Shown here one piece after another: positions 24,140 to 29,705 of a DNA stretch of 41,372 bases. The first letter of the stretch is position 1. Each line of letters starts with the position of its first letter. Both the position numbers and the translations under genes were made by a program. The notes under the pieces were generated by a model. The model did not search any database. It was not told the DNA's origin and saw only the letters and a list, made by a program, of their open reading frames with translations. Where the stretch lies: IMG/VR virus record IMGVR_UViG_3300009154_000101, positions 1 through 41,372 of that record; one strand, given 5' to 3'. This stretch comes from a virus.

Positions 24140-24597
24140 ACCACCTCGCGAACAAATTGAGTCCAGCGTCCGAACTGAGGACCACGTTTGCAGTCAGTAA
24201 TTGTAATGTAACGTTGATTCATGTGTTCCTTGAAAGGGATGTAGGCCTCATAGGTTTTTCCTGTCGACGGGCGATTGAAAATAGCTCTGACATCCCCCGT
24301 GCAATTCGTCACTTTGATTGTCCAACCGTAAGACGTTTGCTGACCGTTAACCGGTCCGTAACTTGCCGTGAGTTTGCAGTTGGAACCGTCTGCGAGATCT
24401 CGACCCTGAACGCTATCGAGAGGAATACCGTGGCGAAGAGAGGATACAACCTCGTACAGCCGAGAAGCATCGATGCACCCTGTCTTCACCAGGTTGTCAA
24501 GGAGATTGGGAGAATCGTCGATCAGGCGGGTGTACTCCGCCAGGAGTTCTCTACAGAGCGGCTCGTGAAGTTCTGCCGCTCGATCAGTTGTGGCCAT
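24136..24597 (-). CDS. Unknown protein, 153 aa (possible nuclease fold)
   Basis: N-terminal helical half (LHEPLCRELLAEYTRLIDDS), then a mixed second half: VQGRDLADGSNCKLTASYGP, GWTIKVTNCTGDVRAIFNRP and TGKTYEAYIPFKEHMNQRYI. The arrangement 'GrDl.DGS..K', a strand, 'i.n..G..ra...~~~~~~y~~~~P' recalls a group of small plasmid and phage type II restriction-like proteins. I cannot confirm a PD-(D/E)XK site. AAAGGAA precedes the ATG by 9 nt, and the stop overlaps the topoisomerase start at ATGA, so the two are made together. Confidence 0.65.
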   Translation of the reverse strand: MATTDRAAELHEPLCRELLAEYTRLIDDSPNLLDNLVKTGCIDASRLYEVVSSLRHGIPLDSVQGRDLADGSNCKLTASYGPVNGQQTSYGWTIKVTNCTGDVRAIFNRPSTGKTYEAYIPFKEHMNQRYITITDCKRGPQFGRWTQFVREVV

Positions 24598-24599
24598 CT

Positions 24600-24872
24600 T
24601 CAGGTTCCTTTGGCGGGTAGGGTGGAAATCCGCAAAATAAGTTCGTCTACCGAACTTTCGGTGCAGTGGTTGATAACGTCGTTAGTAATTCCGGAATCAT
24701 GAGTGATACGGGCGTACCTGCCGCTATTATGGGTGAGCACAGCCACTTCGTAAAGCAGTTCCTCACTCTGTGTTACTTCGGGGATCACCGAGATACCGTA
24801 GCCGTTTTCAAACAGCTCTTTGCGCCGAAGTCCGGCAGGGTGCGGGAAAGTCATCAGGTCGTTAAACTTCAT
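24600..24872 (-). CDS. Unknown protein, 90 aa
   Basis: Not recognised. Mixed strand/helix pattern: LRRKELFENGYGISVIPEVT, EELLYEVAVLTHNSGRYARI, ESSVDELILRISTLP. The phrase 'NGYGISVI....s..~~yEvAVl' resembles small cyanophage proteins seen near the replication genes, but no function is known to me. ATGA overlap with the upstream gene; 2 nt from its stop to the next ATG. Confidence 0.65.
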   Translation of the reverse strand: MKFNDLMTFPHPAGLRRKELFENGYGISVIPEVTQSEELLYEVAVLTHNSGRYARITHDSGITNDVINHCTESSVDELILRISTLPAKGT

Positions 24873-25081
24873 TCCTCACCATCAAGAATTTGGGCGTACA
24901 TTGCTGTATCAGTAAGATCGTCAAGCTCTACAAGAAGCTCACCATCGCTGTAACCGCTGAGATTCTCGACAGTCACCTCAAGGAAACACCTTTCAAGATC
25001 TTTTAGGCTCATGCTCTCAAGGAAGCGGTACGCGAGGAAGGGGACTATACGCTCGCGTTGCTCGTACGTGAGGTCAGTCAT
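24869..25081 (-). CDS. Unknown protein, 70 aa
   Basis: Start chosen at ATG 25081 (MTDLTYEQRERIVPFLAYRF), since a longer frame to 25135 would run through the upstream 49-aa gene. The protein is acidic and helical with LKDLERCFLEVTVENLSGYS and LLVELDDLTDTAMYAQILDG. The style, an aromatic-Glu-Gln start and repeated short acidic helices, is common for small marine cyanobacterial and cyanophage proteins; function unknown. The ATG overlaps the preceding stop region by 8 nt. Confidence 0.65.
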   Translation of the reverse strand: MTDLTYEQRERIVPFLAYRFLESMSLKDLERCFLEVTVENLSGYSDGELLVELDDLTDTAMYAQILDGEE

Positions 25082-25223
25082 TGTTTGAAAGGTTGGGGAT
25101 TTTGTCGGATTCACTGGAGATATCATCGTTGTCAAAAAGATTGTCGAAGAGTTCGTCGAGGAAAGCGTTCCTCTCTTCGTCTGAGAGGGTAACGTTTCGG
25201 AACGTAGGATCGGTTCGGTCCAT
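25074..25223 (-). CDS. Very small acidic protein, 49 aa
   Basis: Short frame from ATG 25223 (MDRTDPTFRNVTLSDEERNA...) to TGA 25076-25074. It fits exactly between its neighbours: its ATG shares bases with the stop of the upstream gene (TGATG) and its end overlaps the next ATG. Two FDN repeats occur in ELFDNLFDNDDISSESDKIP. Such exact stop-start coupling on both sides is good evidence for a real gene despite its size. Function unknown. Confidence 0.6.
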   Translation of the reverse strand: MDRTDPTFRNVTLSDEERNAFLDELFDNLFDNDDISSESDKIPNLSNND

Positions 25224-25396
25224 CAGTTGCCGTTCAAGAAATCGTGGATTGCCTCCTGGTACGCTTCGTAGGTAGGAAAACGGTCGCGCATGTTAGCGGG
25301 AACTCGCTTGTCCGCAGGAGTTGCAGTTTGCCGAATCTCGGACACAGTGTAACCCTTCTCGAGGAGGGTCTGGACGTAGGGGTTGGAGTTTTTCAT
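25223..25396 (-). CDS. Unknown small protein, first gene of a cassette-driven operon, 57 aa
   Basis: Starts at ATG 25396 (MKNSNPYVQTLLEKGYTVSE), 6 nt after the -10 box of promoter cassette 1; the frame is open further upstream through the promoter, but those codons are promoter sequence. It contains a possible helix-turn-helix-like stretch 'LLEKGYTVSEIRQTAT' and ends AYQEAIHDFLNGN. Function unknown. No Shine-Dalgarno sequence, as expected for a leaderless mRNA. Confidence 0.65.
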   Translation of the reverse strand: MKNSNPYVQTLLEKGYTVSEIRQTATPADKRVPANMRDRFPTYEAYQEAIHDFLNGN

Positions 25397-25469
25397 GACT
25401 TTATTATGGCTCATTTTGGGGAAAAAGTAAAGGGGGTAAACCGGTCAACAAGGTACGGTTAACCGCCCT
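25397..25469 (-). promoter_or_regulatory. Terminator-promoter cassette 1
   Basis: Minus strand: GGGCGGTTAACCGTACC hairpin, second hairpin ending in CCCCCTTT, then -35 TTTACT (25426-25431), 17-nt spacer, -10 CATAAT (25403-25408), 6 nt, ATG (25396). The predicted transcription start is the A of the ATG. Confidence 0.75.
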
Positions 25470-25737
25470 CCAGCATTGCCTGGGCGTCAGGGGAAAGGTT
25501 AGCCATTCGCTTTGTGGGGGTAGCTTGACGTATACGGCTGCGGATACGGCGGCTCCAGACCCAGGCGCCACCAACGGCAGCGACAGGCAGGGGACCAGGT
25601 ACGGATTGTAAAGGAAAACCGCAGCGGTCAACAGGGCCAGTATAGCCAGCAACTACGGAATAGCGGGGGCAAGTCTGAAAAGATACAGGTGGTGGTGAGC
25701 CTGGGGGACTAAGGAACGAAATGGCAGCAATGATCAT
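25459..25737 (-). CDS. Uncertain small membrane-type protein (two overlapping frames)
   Basis: One frame (ATG 25737, 92 aa) ends PVAAVGGAWVWSRRIRSRIR then MANLSPDAQAMLEGG, with its TAA inside cassette 1, as for other genes that end at cassettes. A second frame over 25404-25652 encodes LAILALLTAAVFLYNPYLVP, an ideal membrane segment. A -1 step at GTCCCC would join the second frame to the end of the first (..YLVPLPVAAVGGAWVW..), giving a two-helix membrane protein. Which version is made is unclear; a sequence error or frameshift is possible. The ATG at 25737 has no visible Shine-Dalgarno sequence. Confidence 0.35.
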   Translation of the reverse strand: MIIAAISFLSPPGSPPPVSFQTCPRYSVVAGYTGPVDRCGFPLQSVPGPLPVAAVGGAWVWSRRIRSRIRQATPTKRMANLSPDAQAMLEGG

Positions 25738-25763
25738 GGTTTTGTTAATGAAATCTGTGTGTT

Positions 25764-26069
25764 TTAGGCGGCAACCTTAGCGTCAACTTGGGCCATCTCG
25801 ATCCACTGCTCAAGCCAGCACTTGGTGGTAGTGAATTTTACGGTTTTGGTTTGCTTGAGCTTTCCGAAGATCCTGGAGAAGATGCTGAACGTAACGTCGT
25901 AACAGTGGTTTGCGACTTTAACCGCACACATTTCGGTCGCACCGTTGAAGTGTGTAATTTCCGCCGTGATGGTGTCGCCGTCACGAATGACGCTCAAGGA
26001 CCAAAGGTTGTTTGGGATGGCGACCAGGCAGCGGTCGGTGGTGGAGAGGGTGGAGTAGCTTTGATTCAT
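25764..26069 (-). CDS. Unknown protein, 101 aa
   Basis: Start at ATG 26069 (MNQSYSTLSTTDRCLVAIPN) directly after promoter cassette 2. A beta-rich first half, NNLWSLSVIRDGDTITAEIT and MCAVKVANHCYDVTFSIFSR, followed by a basic helix (FGKLKQTKTVKFTTTKCWLE). Not recognised. Next gene, if real, starts 26 nt downstream. Confidence 0.65.
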   Translation of the reverse strand: MNQSYSTLSTTDRCLVAIPNNLWSLSVIRDGDTITAEITHFNGATEMCAVKVANHCYDVTFSIFSRIFGKLKQTKTVKFTTTKCWLEQWIEMAQVDAKVAA

Positions 26070-26142
26070 GACTTTATTATGGCTCATTTTGTCTGGGAAG
26101 TAAAGGGGGTAAACCGCCCAGAAAAGGGCGGGAAACCGCCCT
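26070..26142 (-). promoter_or_regulatory. Terminator-promoter cassette 2
   Basis: Minus strand: perfect terminator (26121-26142), second hairpin, -35 TTTACT (26099-26104), 17-nt spacer, -10 CATAAT (26076-26081), 6 nt, ATG 26069. The -35 to ATG part is almost identical to cassette 1. Confidence 0.78.
26121..26142 (-). terminator. Rho-independent terminator of the 79-aa gene
   Basis: Minus-strand RNA stem GGGCGG/CCGCCC (26136-26141 with 26126-26131), loop of 4 nt, then UUUU. It lies 6 nt after the stop of the winged-helix gene. Confidence 0.8.
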
Positions 26143-26147
26143 GAGCT

Positions 26148-26387
26148 TCAGGCCAGGGTGACCCAGTAGGCGGCAGGTTCGCCTTTCTCCTTGAACTTGG
26201 TGCTAACAACCAGTCCTTTCTTGACCAGGCTTCCGAGGACTGCATTGGTGCTCAGGCTCTCGTCAGCGAGCTCGTTGAGCCAGCCGCAACCGGGCTCGTC
26301 CATGCCCTCGGCGATGGCGTTGTAGAGGGCCTGCTCCTTCTGGGTGAGGGTGAGGGCGGCGGGACGGGGGAGGGTGATTTCGTTCAT
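26148..26387 (-). CDS. Winged-helix-like small protein (possible regulator), 79 aa
   Basis: Residues 13-79 look like a winged helix-turn-helix: LTQKEQALYNAIAEGMD (helix 1), WLNELADESLSTNAVLGSLV (helices 2 and 3, with 'sl..~~v~~~l..L~~kGlv'), KKGLVVSTKFKEKGEPAAYW (wing and final strand) and VTLA. That is the usual 'L...g.v......y.lT' ending. It is the only gene of its transcription unit, with its own cassette promoter. Proteins of this kind in phages often control early transcription; DNA target unknown. Confidence 0.65.
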   Translation of the reverse strand: MNEITLPRPAALTLTQKEQALYNAIAEGMDEPGCGWLNELADESLSTNAVLGSLVKKGLVVSTKFKEKGEPAAYWVTLA

Positions 26388-26449
26388 GCTATTATTATAG
26401 GTCAGCTTGGGGGTCAGCGGTCAGAAAGGTAGGCGGTTTGAGAACCGGC
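26388..26449 (-). promoter_or_regulatory. Terminator-promoter cassette 3 (divergent copy)
   Basis: Minus strand: degenerate hairpin around CCGGTT...AACCGCC, -35 candidate TGACCG (26418-26423; 18-nt spacer), perfect -10 TATAAT (26394-26399), 6 nt, ATG 26387. It lacks the CCCCCTTTCG block, but keeps the ATG spacing and has a consensus -10, so it may be the strongest or least dependent on the -35. Confidence 0.65.
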
Positions 26450-26638
26450 CTACTCGGCGGCCATCCAGGCGTCGATGGCGTGCTCGGCGATCTCCTCGTC
26501 AGATACTCCGGCGAACCGGGGATCGTTCAGGATAAAGTTCACCTCGGCTATGGCCTCGTCGCGGCAGTCCCATCCAGCGCCGTGCTCGGCCCAGGCGTCG
26601 ACCATATCCATAATCAGTTCAAATCGGTTCATTTCCAT
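26450..26638 (-). CDS. Unknown acidic protein, 62 aa
   Basis: Starts at ATG 26638 (MEMNRFELIMDMVDAWAEHG) right after cassette 4, or two codons later. Acidic and helical, with GWDCRDEAIAEVNFILNDPR and GVSDEEIAEHAIDAWMAAE, where the 'AWAE..~ / ~~D~~IaE~a~d.W' repetition suggests two similar helices. Function unknown. Single-gene transcription unit. Confidence 0.65.
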   Translation of the reverse strand: MEMNRFELIMDMVDAWAEHGAGWDCRDEAIAEVNFILNDPRFAGVSDEEIAEHAIDAWMAAE

Positions 26639-26711
26639 GCTATAAGCATAACTCACTTTGCCGGTTTTCGAAAGGGGGTAGACCGCCCTAAAAGGTACGG
26701 TTAACCGCCCT
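26639..26711 (-). promoter_or_regulatory. Terminator-promoter cassette 4
   Basis: Minus strand: GGGCGGTTAACCGTACC hairpin, GGGCGG...CCCCCTTT hairpin, -35 TTTCGA (26668-26673), 17-nt spacer, -10 TATGCT (26645-26650), 6 nt, ATG 26638. Confidence 0.75.
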
Positions 26712-26935
26712 CAGTGAAGGACGGATTCGGTGATCATGACGCCGCCGTACACGTACACAACCGTGTCCTCGAAAAGGCGCTCATCCACCGGAACTTCGAG
26801 CGACTGAAGGTGAGAAACCATTTCCTCAGCAAGCTCACGGTCGGTATAGACCGAGTGGAACTCGTAGCTGTCGTAGAAGTCGGTACCCTTGGTCAGGACG
26901 ACGTAGACGGTCATGGAAGCGGTTTCGTTTTTCAT
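26711..26935 (-). CDS. Unknown protein, 74 aa
   Basis: Starts at ATG 26935 (MKNETASMTVYVVLTKGTDF) after cassette 5. It has a ferredoxin-like or split strand-helix-strand pattern: TVYVVLTKGTDFYDSYEFHS, VYTDRELAEEMVSHLQSLEV, TVVYVYGGVMITESVLH. The 'vyvVl....~y.~~~v~~vy.d.e.Ae~~~~~l' pattern is common in small phage proteins of unknown function. Its stop lies at the first base of cassette 4. Confidence 0.65.
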   Translation of the reverse strand: MKNETASMTVYVVLTKGTDFYDSYEFHSVYTDRELAEEMVSHLQSLEVPVDERLFEDTVVYVYGGVMITESVLH

Positions 26936-27008
26936 ACCTTTATTATGGCGCGTTTTGCCGGTTTTCGAAAGGGGGCGAACCGCCCTTTAAGGTACGGTTA
27001 ACCGCCCT
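26936..27008 (-). promoter_or_regulatory. Terminator-promoter cassette 5
   Basis: Minus strand: GGGCGGTTAACCGTACC hairpin (the TAA of the kinase gene is part of it), second hairpin, -35 TTTCGA (26965-26970), 17-nt spacer, -10 CATAAT (26942-26947), 6 nt, ATG 26935. Confidence 0.75.
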
Positions 27009-27744
27009 GGGCCTCAGCCAGTAGGCGGGCCAGGAGCTGGTCCACCGCCGGGTGTTGGGCGCCGGGTCGGTACTTGCGCAGGCGGACCACGTGCGACATC
27101 TCAGCTGCCAGGGCCTGGTTCCACAGGGGTTCGCCCAGCCTTTGGCGGAGGTGGGCGCAGAGAGGCGCAGGGTCGCCCCCAGGGTGTGAGTTAAACAATC
27201 GGTGGTAATCGCTGTGCACAGACTGAAGCAGTTTGCCCAAGTCAAGAACGTATGACTGGAACAAATTCTGCTTGAAGTTGGGGTCGATCAGAACGATTCC
27301 CCCATTATTTTCCACGATTACGTTTTCCAGGGTCAGATCACCGTGCGAGAACGAGGAAGGGGGATCAGAAGTATTATCGAGGAATTCGAAAATCCGTCGA
27401 ACTATTTGACTGTCAGTTTGGGAAACATGCTCTGAATATAAACGCTTTATGTAGGACTCCCAATTTGATTCTCGTATGGGTGGAACCTTCGACCACACCA
27501 GAATTTGATCGACGAGAGTGTCGATTAGTCGAGTGGATTCAGTCTGAGTTCCGCAATTTCCTTCGACAAATTCAATGTCGTACTCCTCGTCTGAAATGCA
27601 AATGGTTTGGGGGAGACGAATTCCTGGCGCCAGAAGATACCGAGAAGCAATGCGAAACCAATCACATTGCTCAGCGGCATCTTTGCACTTCTTGCGAATG
27701 AAATCCCCTGAGAAATCCAGGGTCGCTCCACTACTTCCCTTCAC
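26998..27744 (-). CDS. APH/choline-kinase-like small-molecule kinase
   Basis: 248 aa from GTG 27744 (an upstream ATG at 27780 is possible but overlaps the nucleotidyltransferase by 50 nt; GGGAG precedes the GTG). The N-terminus carries a glycine loop KGSSGATL and FIRKK with the likely nucleotide-binding Lys. The catalytic loop is FSHGDLTLENVIVENNGGIV (HGDxxxxN) and the metal-binding Asp follows in LIDPNFK. This is the aminoglycoside phosphotransferase/choline kinase fold; it phosphorylates a small molecule, often a sugar, choline or ethanolamine. It overlaps the nucleotidyltransferase gene, and with the HAD gene forms a set seen in capsule gene clusters. The substrate cannot be told. The last codons are GC-rich, unlike the first half. 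Confidence 0.8.
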   Translation of the reverse strand: MKGSSGATLDFSGDFIRKKCKDAAEQCDWFRIASRYLLAPGIRLPQTICISDEEYDIEFVEGNCGTQTESTRLIDTLVDQILVWSKVPPIRESNWESYIKRLYSEHVSQTDSQIVRRIFEFLDNTSDPPSSFSHGDLTLENVIVENNGGIVLIDPNFKQNLFQSYVLDLGKLLQSVHSDYHRLFNSHPGGDPAPLCAHLRQRLGEPLWNQALAAEMSHVVRLRKYRPGAQHPAVDQLLARLLAEAQGG

Positions 27745-28444
27745 GAACAAGCTCCCGAATCCGAGCGCAATCGGCCTCATAAGTTAGGTCGCCCCAGGAA
27801 ATCCCCAACTTGTATAAGTCCAGTGAACATCGGCAATGCGACATGTTGATCATGTCGGTGATTTCGATTTCGCCGCGATCGCTCTTCCGGAGTTCACCAA
27901 TCGTGTTTAAGTAGTTTCGGGGAAAACACACAAAACCGCAGAAGTATTTACCCTCAAGCTGACCGTGAGGTTTTTCCACAACGTAGTCTTCAACCACTGC
28001 CGCAAGCTGGAGGTTGCGTGGATTCAACCCTTTGTCTAGAGTTGTGAACCACACGTCCCTGTCGTGCTCCGAGCCAATGACTGCCCGAACTGACATCGGA
28101 AGTTTCCCCGAGTAAAAGTTGTCGCCAAACAAGACTGTAAACGGATCGTTGATTACGCCAGCCCACGTGGTAATAGCCGCCCCAGGCCCGTAAGTATCCT
28201 CACTTTGAAAACGAACAATCGGGTCACAAATCTTTGACACTTCGTCAAGAACAGGGTGGTAGATTCGTGCCCCATCGGTCTTCACCGCCGAGCGTGAAAG
28301 AGTCAAGTAGATGTTTTCTGCCCCGTTGTCCAAGGCGAACAGTGCCGCCAGGTAGGGAAGTGACATGCCGTCAAACTTTTCCTCAAGTTTGTTTCGGCCG
28401 AACCGGGTGCTACGACCGGCTGCTAGAATCAGTGCGTTCTTCAT
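27731..28444 (-). CDS. Sugar-type nucleotidyltransferase
   Basis: 237 aa from ATG 28444 (MKNALILAAGRSTRFGRNKL), which overlaps the HAD stop at ATGA. The N-terminal LILAAGRSTRFGRNKLEEKF is the nucleotide-binding signature of the RmlA/GlmU/LicC superfamily ('~iLAAG.g.R~g..K~~~~~~G'). Further on, TYGPGAAITTWAGV with a GPG..~~~~ loop, then VLFGDNFYSG with the metal-binding Asp, VVEDYVVEKP, and FCGFVCFPRNY ('~.G~~~f'). It should transfer NMP from an NTP to a phosphorylated sugar or alcohol, for example to the product of the adjacent kinase. Context (BcbF-like HAD before, kinase after) resembles bacterial capsule modules. Confidence 0.82.
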   Translation of the reverse strand: MKNALILAAGRSTRFGRNKLEEKFDGMSLPYLAALFALDNGAENIYLTLSRSAVKTDGARIYHPVLDEVSKICDPIVRFQSEDTYGPGAAITTWAGVINDPFTVLFGDNFYSGKLPMSVRAVIGSEHDRDVWFTTLDKGLNPRNLQLAAVVEDYVVEKPHGQLEGKYFCGFVCFPRNYLNTIGELRKSDRGEIEITDMINMSHCRCSLDLYKLGISWGDLTYEADCARIRELVREGK

Positions 28445-28797
28445 TGTGCGATTTCTTTGTATTTTGCAGCGAACTGACCGGGAGTCATTGCTTTGTCGTC
28501 CACGTAATATGCCGCCCAAGTCTTTCCAATCTGGATAGAGTCGTAGGGCACATCGAATTTAGTGCAGAACTTTTCGATTTCCTCGATAACTTCTTCGCGC
28601 ACACTTTCGATATCTCCGCTTGATCGACCCATACCACGGGCGGTATGAAGTACGATCGTCCACCCTTTTTCTTTCAGTGCTCGCATACCAACGATTACTT
28701 CCATCATTGGTCGCGAATTATCATAGTCACGATTCTGAGTCTTAAGGATCGTGTCGTCAACATCAAAGACGATTGTTTTCTTCGGGTCGGAAATCAT
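28441..28797 (-). CDS. HAD phosphatase, BcbF/EcbF capsule-biosynthesis type
   Basis: 118 aa from ATG 28797. Motif I is KKTIVFDVDDTIL (D12, D14); motif II is WTIVLHTARGMGRSSGDIES with Thr in HTAR; the later part has FDVPYDSIQIGKTWAAYYVD then DKAMTPGQFAAKY. The order 'R.m....g.i......~~~~l~~~~ipYDei~~gKPw~.~yVDDkai.p~ef' is the hallmark of BcbF/EcbF phosphatases from Pasteurella-type capsule clusters. It would dephosphorylate a sugar-phosphate intermediate. First gene of a three-gene operon (HAD, nucleotidyltransferase, kinase), each overlapping the next. Confidence 0.85.
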   Translation of the reverse strand: MISDPKKTIVFDVDDTILKTQNRDYDNSRPMMEVIVGMRALKEKGWTIVLHTARGMGRSSGDIESVREEVIEEIEKFCTKFDVPYDSIQIGKTWAAYYVDDKAMTPGQFAAKYKEIAQ

Positions 28798-28818
28798 TGG
28801 TAAGAGCGATCTGCAACA

Positions 28819-28846
28819 AACATAGCCAGCCAAACGTTACGGTAAA
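28819..28846 (-). promoter_or_regulatory. Promoter of the HAD-nucleotidyltransferase-kinase operon
   Basis: Minus strand -35 TTTACC (28841-28846), 16-nt spacer, -10 TATGTT (28819-28824). It sits directly after a terminator hairpin as in the other cassettes, but here the ATG is 21 nt downstream of the -10 box, so the mRNA would have a short leader. Confidence 0.55.
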
Positions 28847-28862
28847 GGGCGGAAAACCGCCC
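28844..28862 (-). terminator. Terminator of the dioxygenase-glycosyltransferase operon
   Basis: Minus-strand RNA stem GGGCGG-UUUU-CCGCCC (28857-28862 with 28847-28852), then UUU. It begins 12 nt after the glycosyltransferase stop. The U-run is short, so termination may be partial. Confidence 0.7.
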
Positions 28863-28874
28863 CAAACCTTAACT

Positions 28875-29705
28875 TCACTTGTTCACCGAAATCGTTTCGT
28901 AAGTAGTTGGCTTGAGTCGAATCTCAGAATACCGGGACAACCATTCGTCTTTCGTCCTTCGCGATTTGGGACTTGCCAGCTCGGGGAACTCGGCGCAAAT
29001 CTTTTCAACGGTCTTGTTGTTCACGTCAAGTTTTCGCTCGAGATCCTCACACGTTCCGCCTACACCCGTGTGCTGTTTTGCTTTCACACAAACGTGATCA
29101 AACCGAAGCGTTCCGTTTCCGTGTACAGTGTGGTAAAGCGACAGGAAATAGTCATCCTTCATACTGTACTCCGTAATTCGCTCAAAGGCAGGGTCGCCCG
29201 CATAAAAACCAAAAGCGTGACCCATGACAAACTTCAAACCAGTGGTGATCTTCGGGTGTAGAAAACCTTTATTGCGAACTGCGTAGAAACCAAACAAACC
29301 GATATTGCGCCGACTGCTCAATCGGAATCCCCTCTCAATTAGGTCCGAAAGATCATCCACGGTTTTCAGGCGGCAGGGGTGGTCAAGCGGTTTCTGAGTG
29401 CCCTCCAGCTCTTTCAGGAGTTCAAGTTCCTCGACGGCGCTAACATCGTCGTCAAAGGAGAAAACAGGGGTTCCTTTGTCGTAATAGTTGGAAATGAAGT
29501 GGCGTTGATTGGTCAAACCCTTTTCACCAACGACGATATTGTACGCGGGGTTTGAACTTTGATATTTTTCCTTTTCCTCGCTGTTGGCGACGAACAAAGT
29601 CACGCGGGACAGGTCCACATCAGTTTTTTCAAGATAATTCAGAGTCAGTTTCTTTACTCCGTCCGGCCTTCCGTAAGTTGGGATAGCAATCTGATAATCA
29701 GGCAT
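28875..29705 (-). CDS. TET/JBP-associated DNA glycosyltransferase (TAGT-like, GT-A fold)
   Basis: 276 aa from ATG 29705, overlapping the dioxygenase stop by 8 nt. The N-terminus YQIAIPTYGRPDGVKKLTLN is a GT-A start; VVGEKGLTNQRHFISNYYDK then GTPVFSFDDDVSAVEEL contains the 'G...~R~.i~......~~~~~DDD~' block with DDD at residues 85-87, which binds metal and the sugar-nucleotide. Further conserved parts are NIGLFGFYAVRNKGFL and SMKDDYFLSLYHTVHGNG. These features match the glycosyltransferases found beside TET/JBP enzymes in phages, which add sugars to hydroxymethyl-pyrimidines in DNA. Co-translation with the dioxygenase supports this. Sugar donor unknown. Confidence 0.82.
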   Translation of the reverse strand: MPDYQIAIPTYGRPDGVKKLTLNYLEKTDVDLSRVTLFVANSEEKEKYQSSNPAYNIVVGEKGLTNQRHFISNYYDKGTPVFSFDDDVSAVEELELLKELEGTQKPLDHPCRLKTVDDLSDLIERGFRLSSRRNIGLFGFYAVRNKGFLHPKITTGLKFVMGHAFGFYAGDPAFERITEYSMKDDYFLSLYHTVHGNGTLRFDHVCVKAKQHTGVGGTCEDLERKLDVNNKTVEKICAEFPELASPKSRRTKDEWLSRYSEIRLKPTTYETISVNK

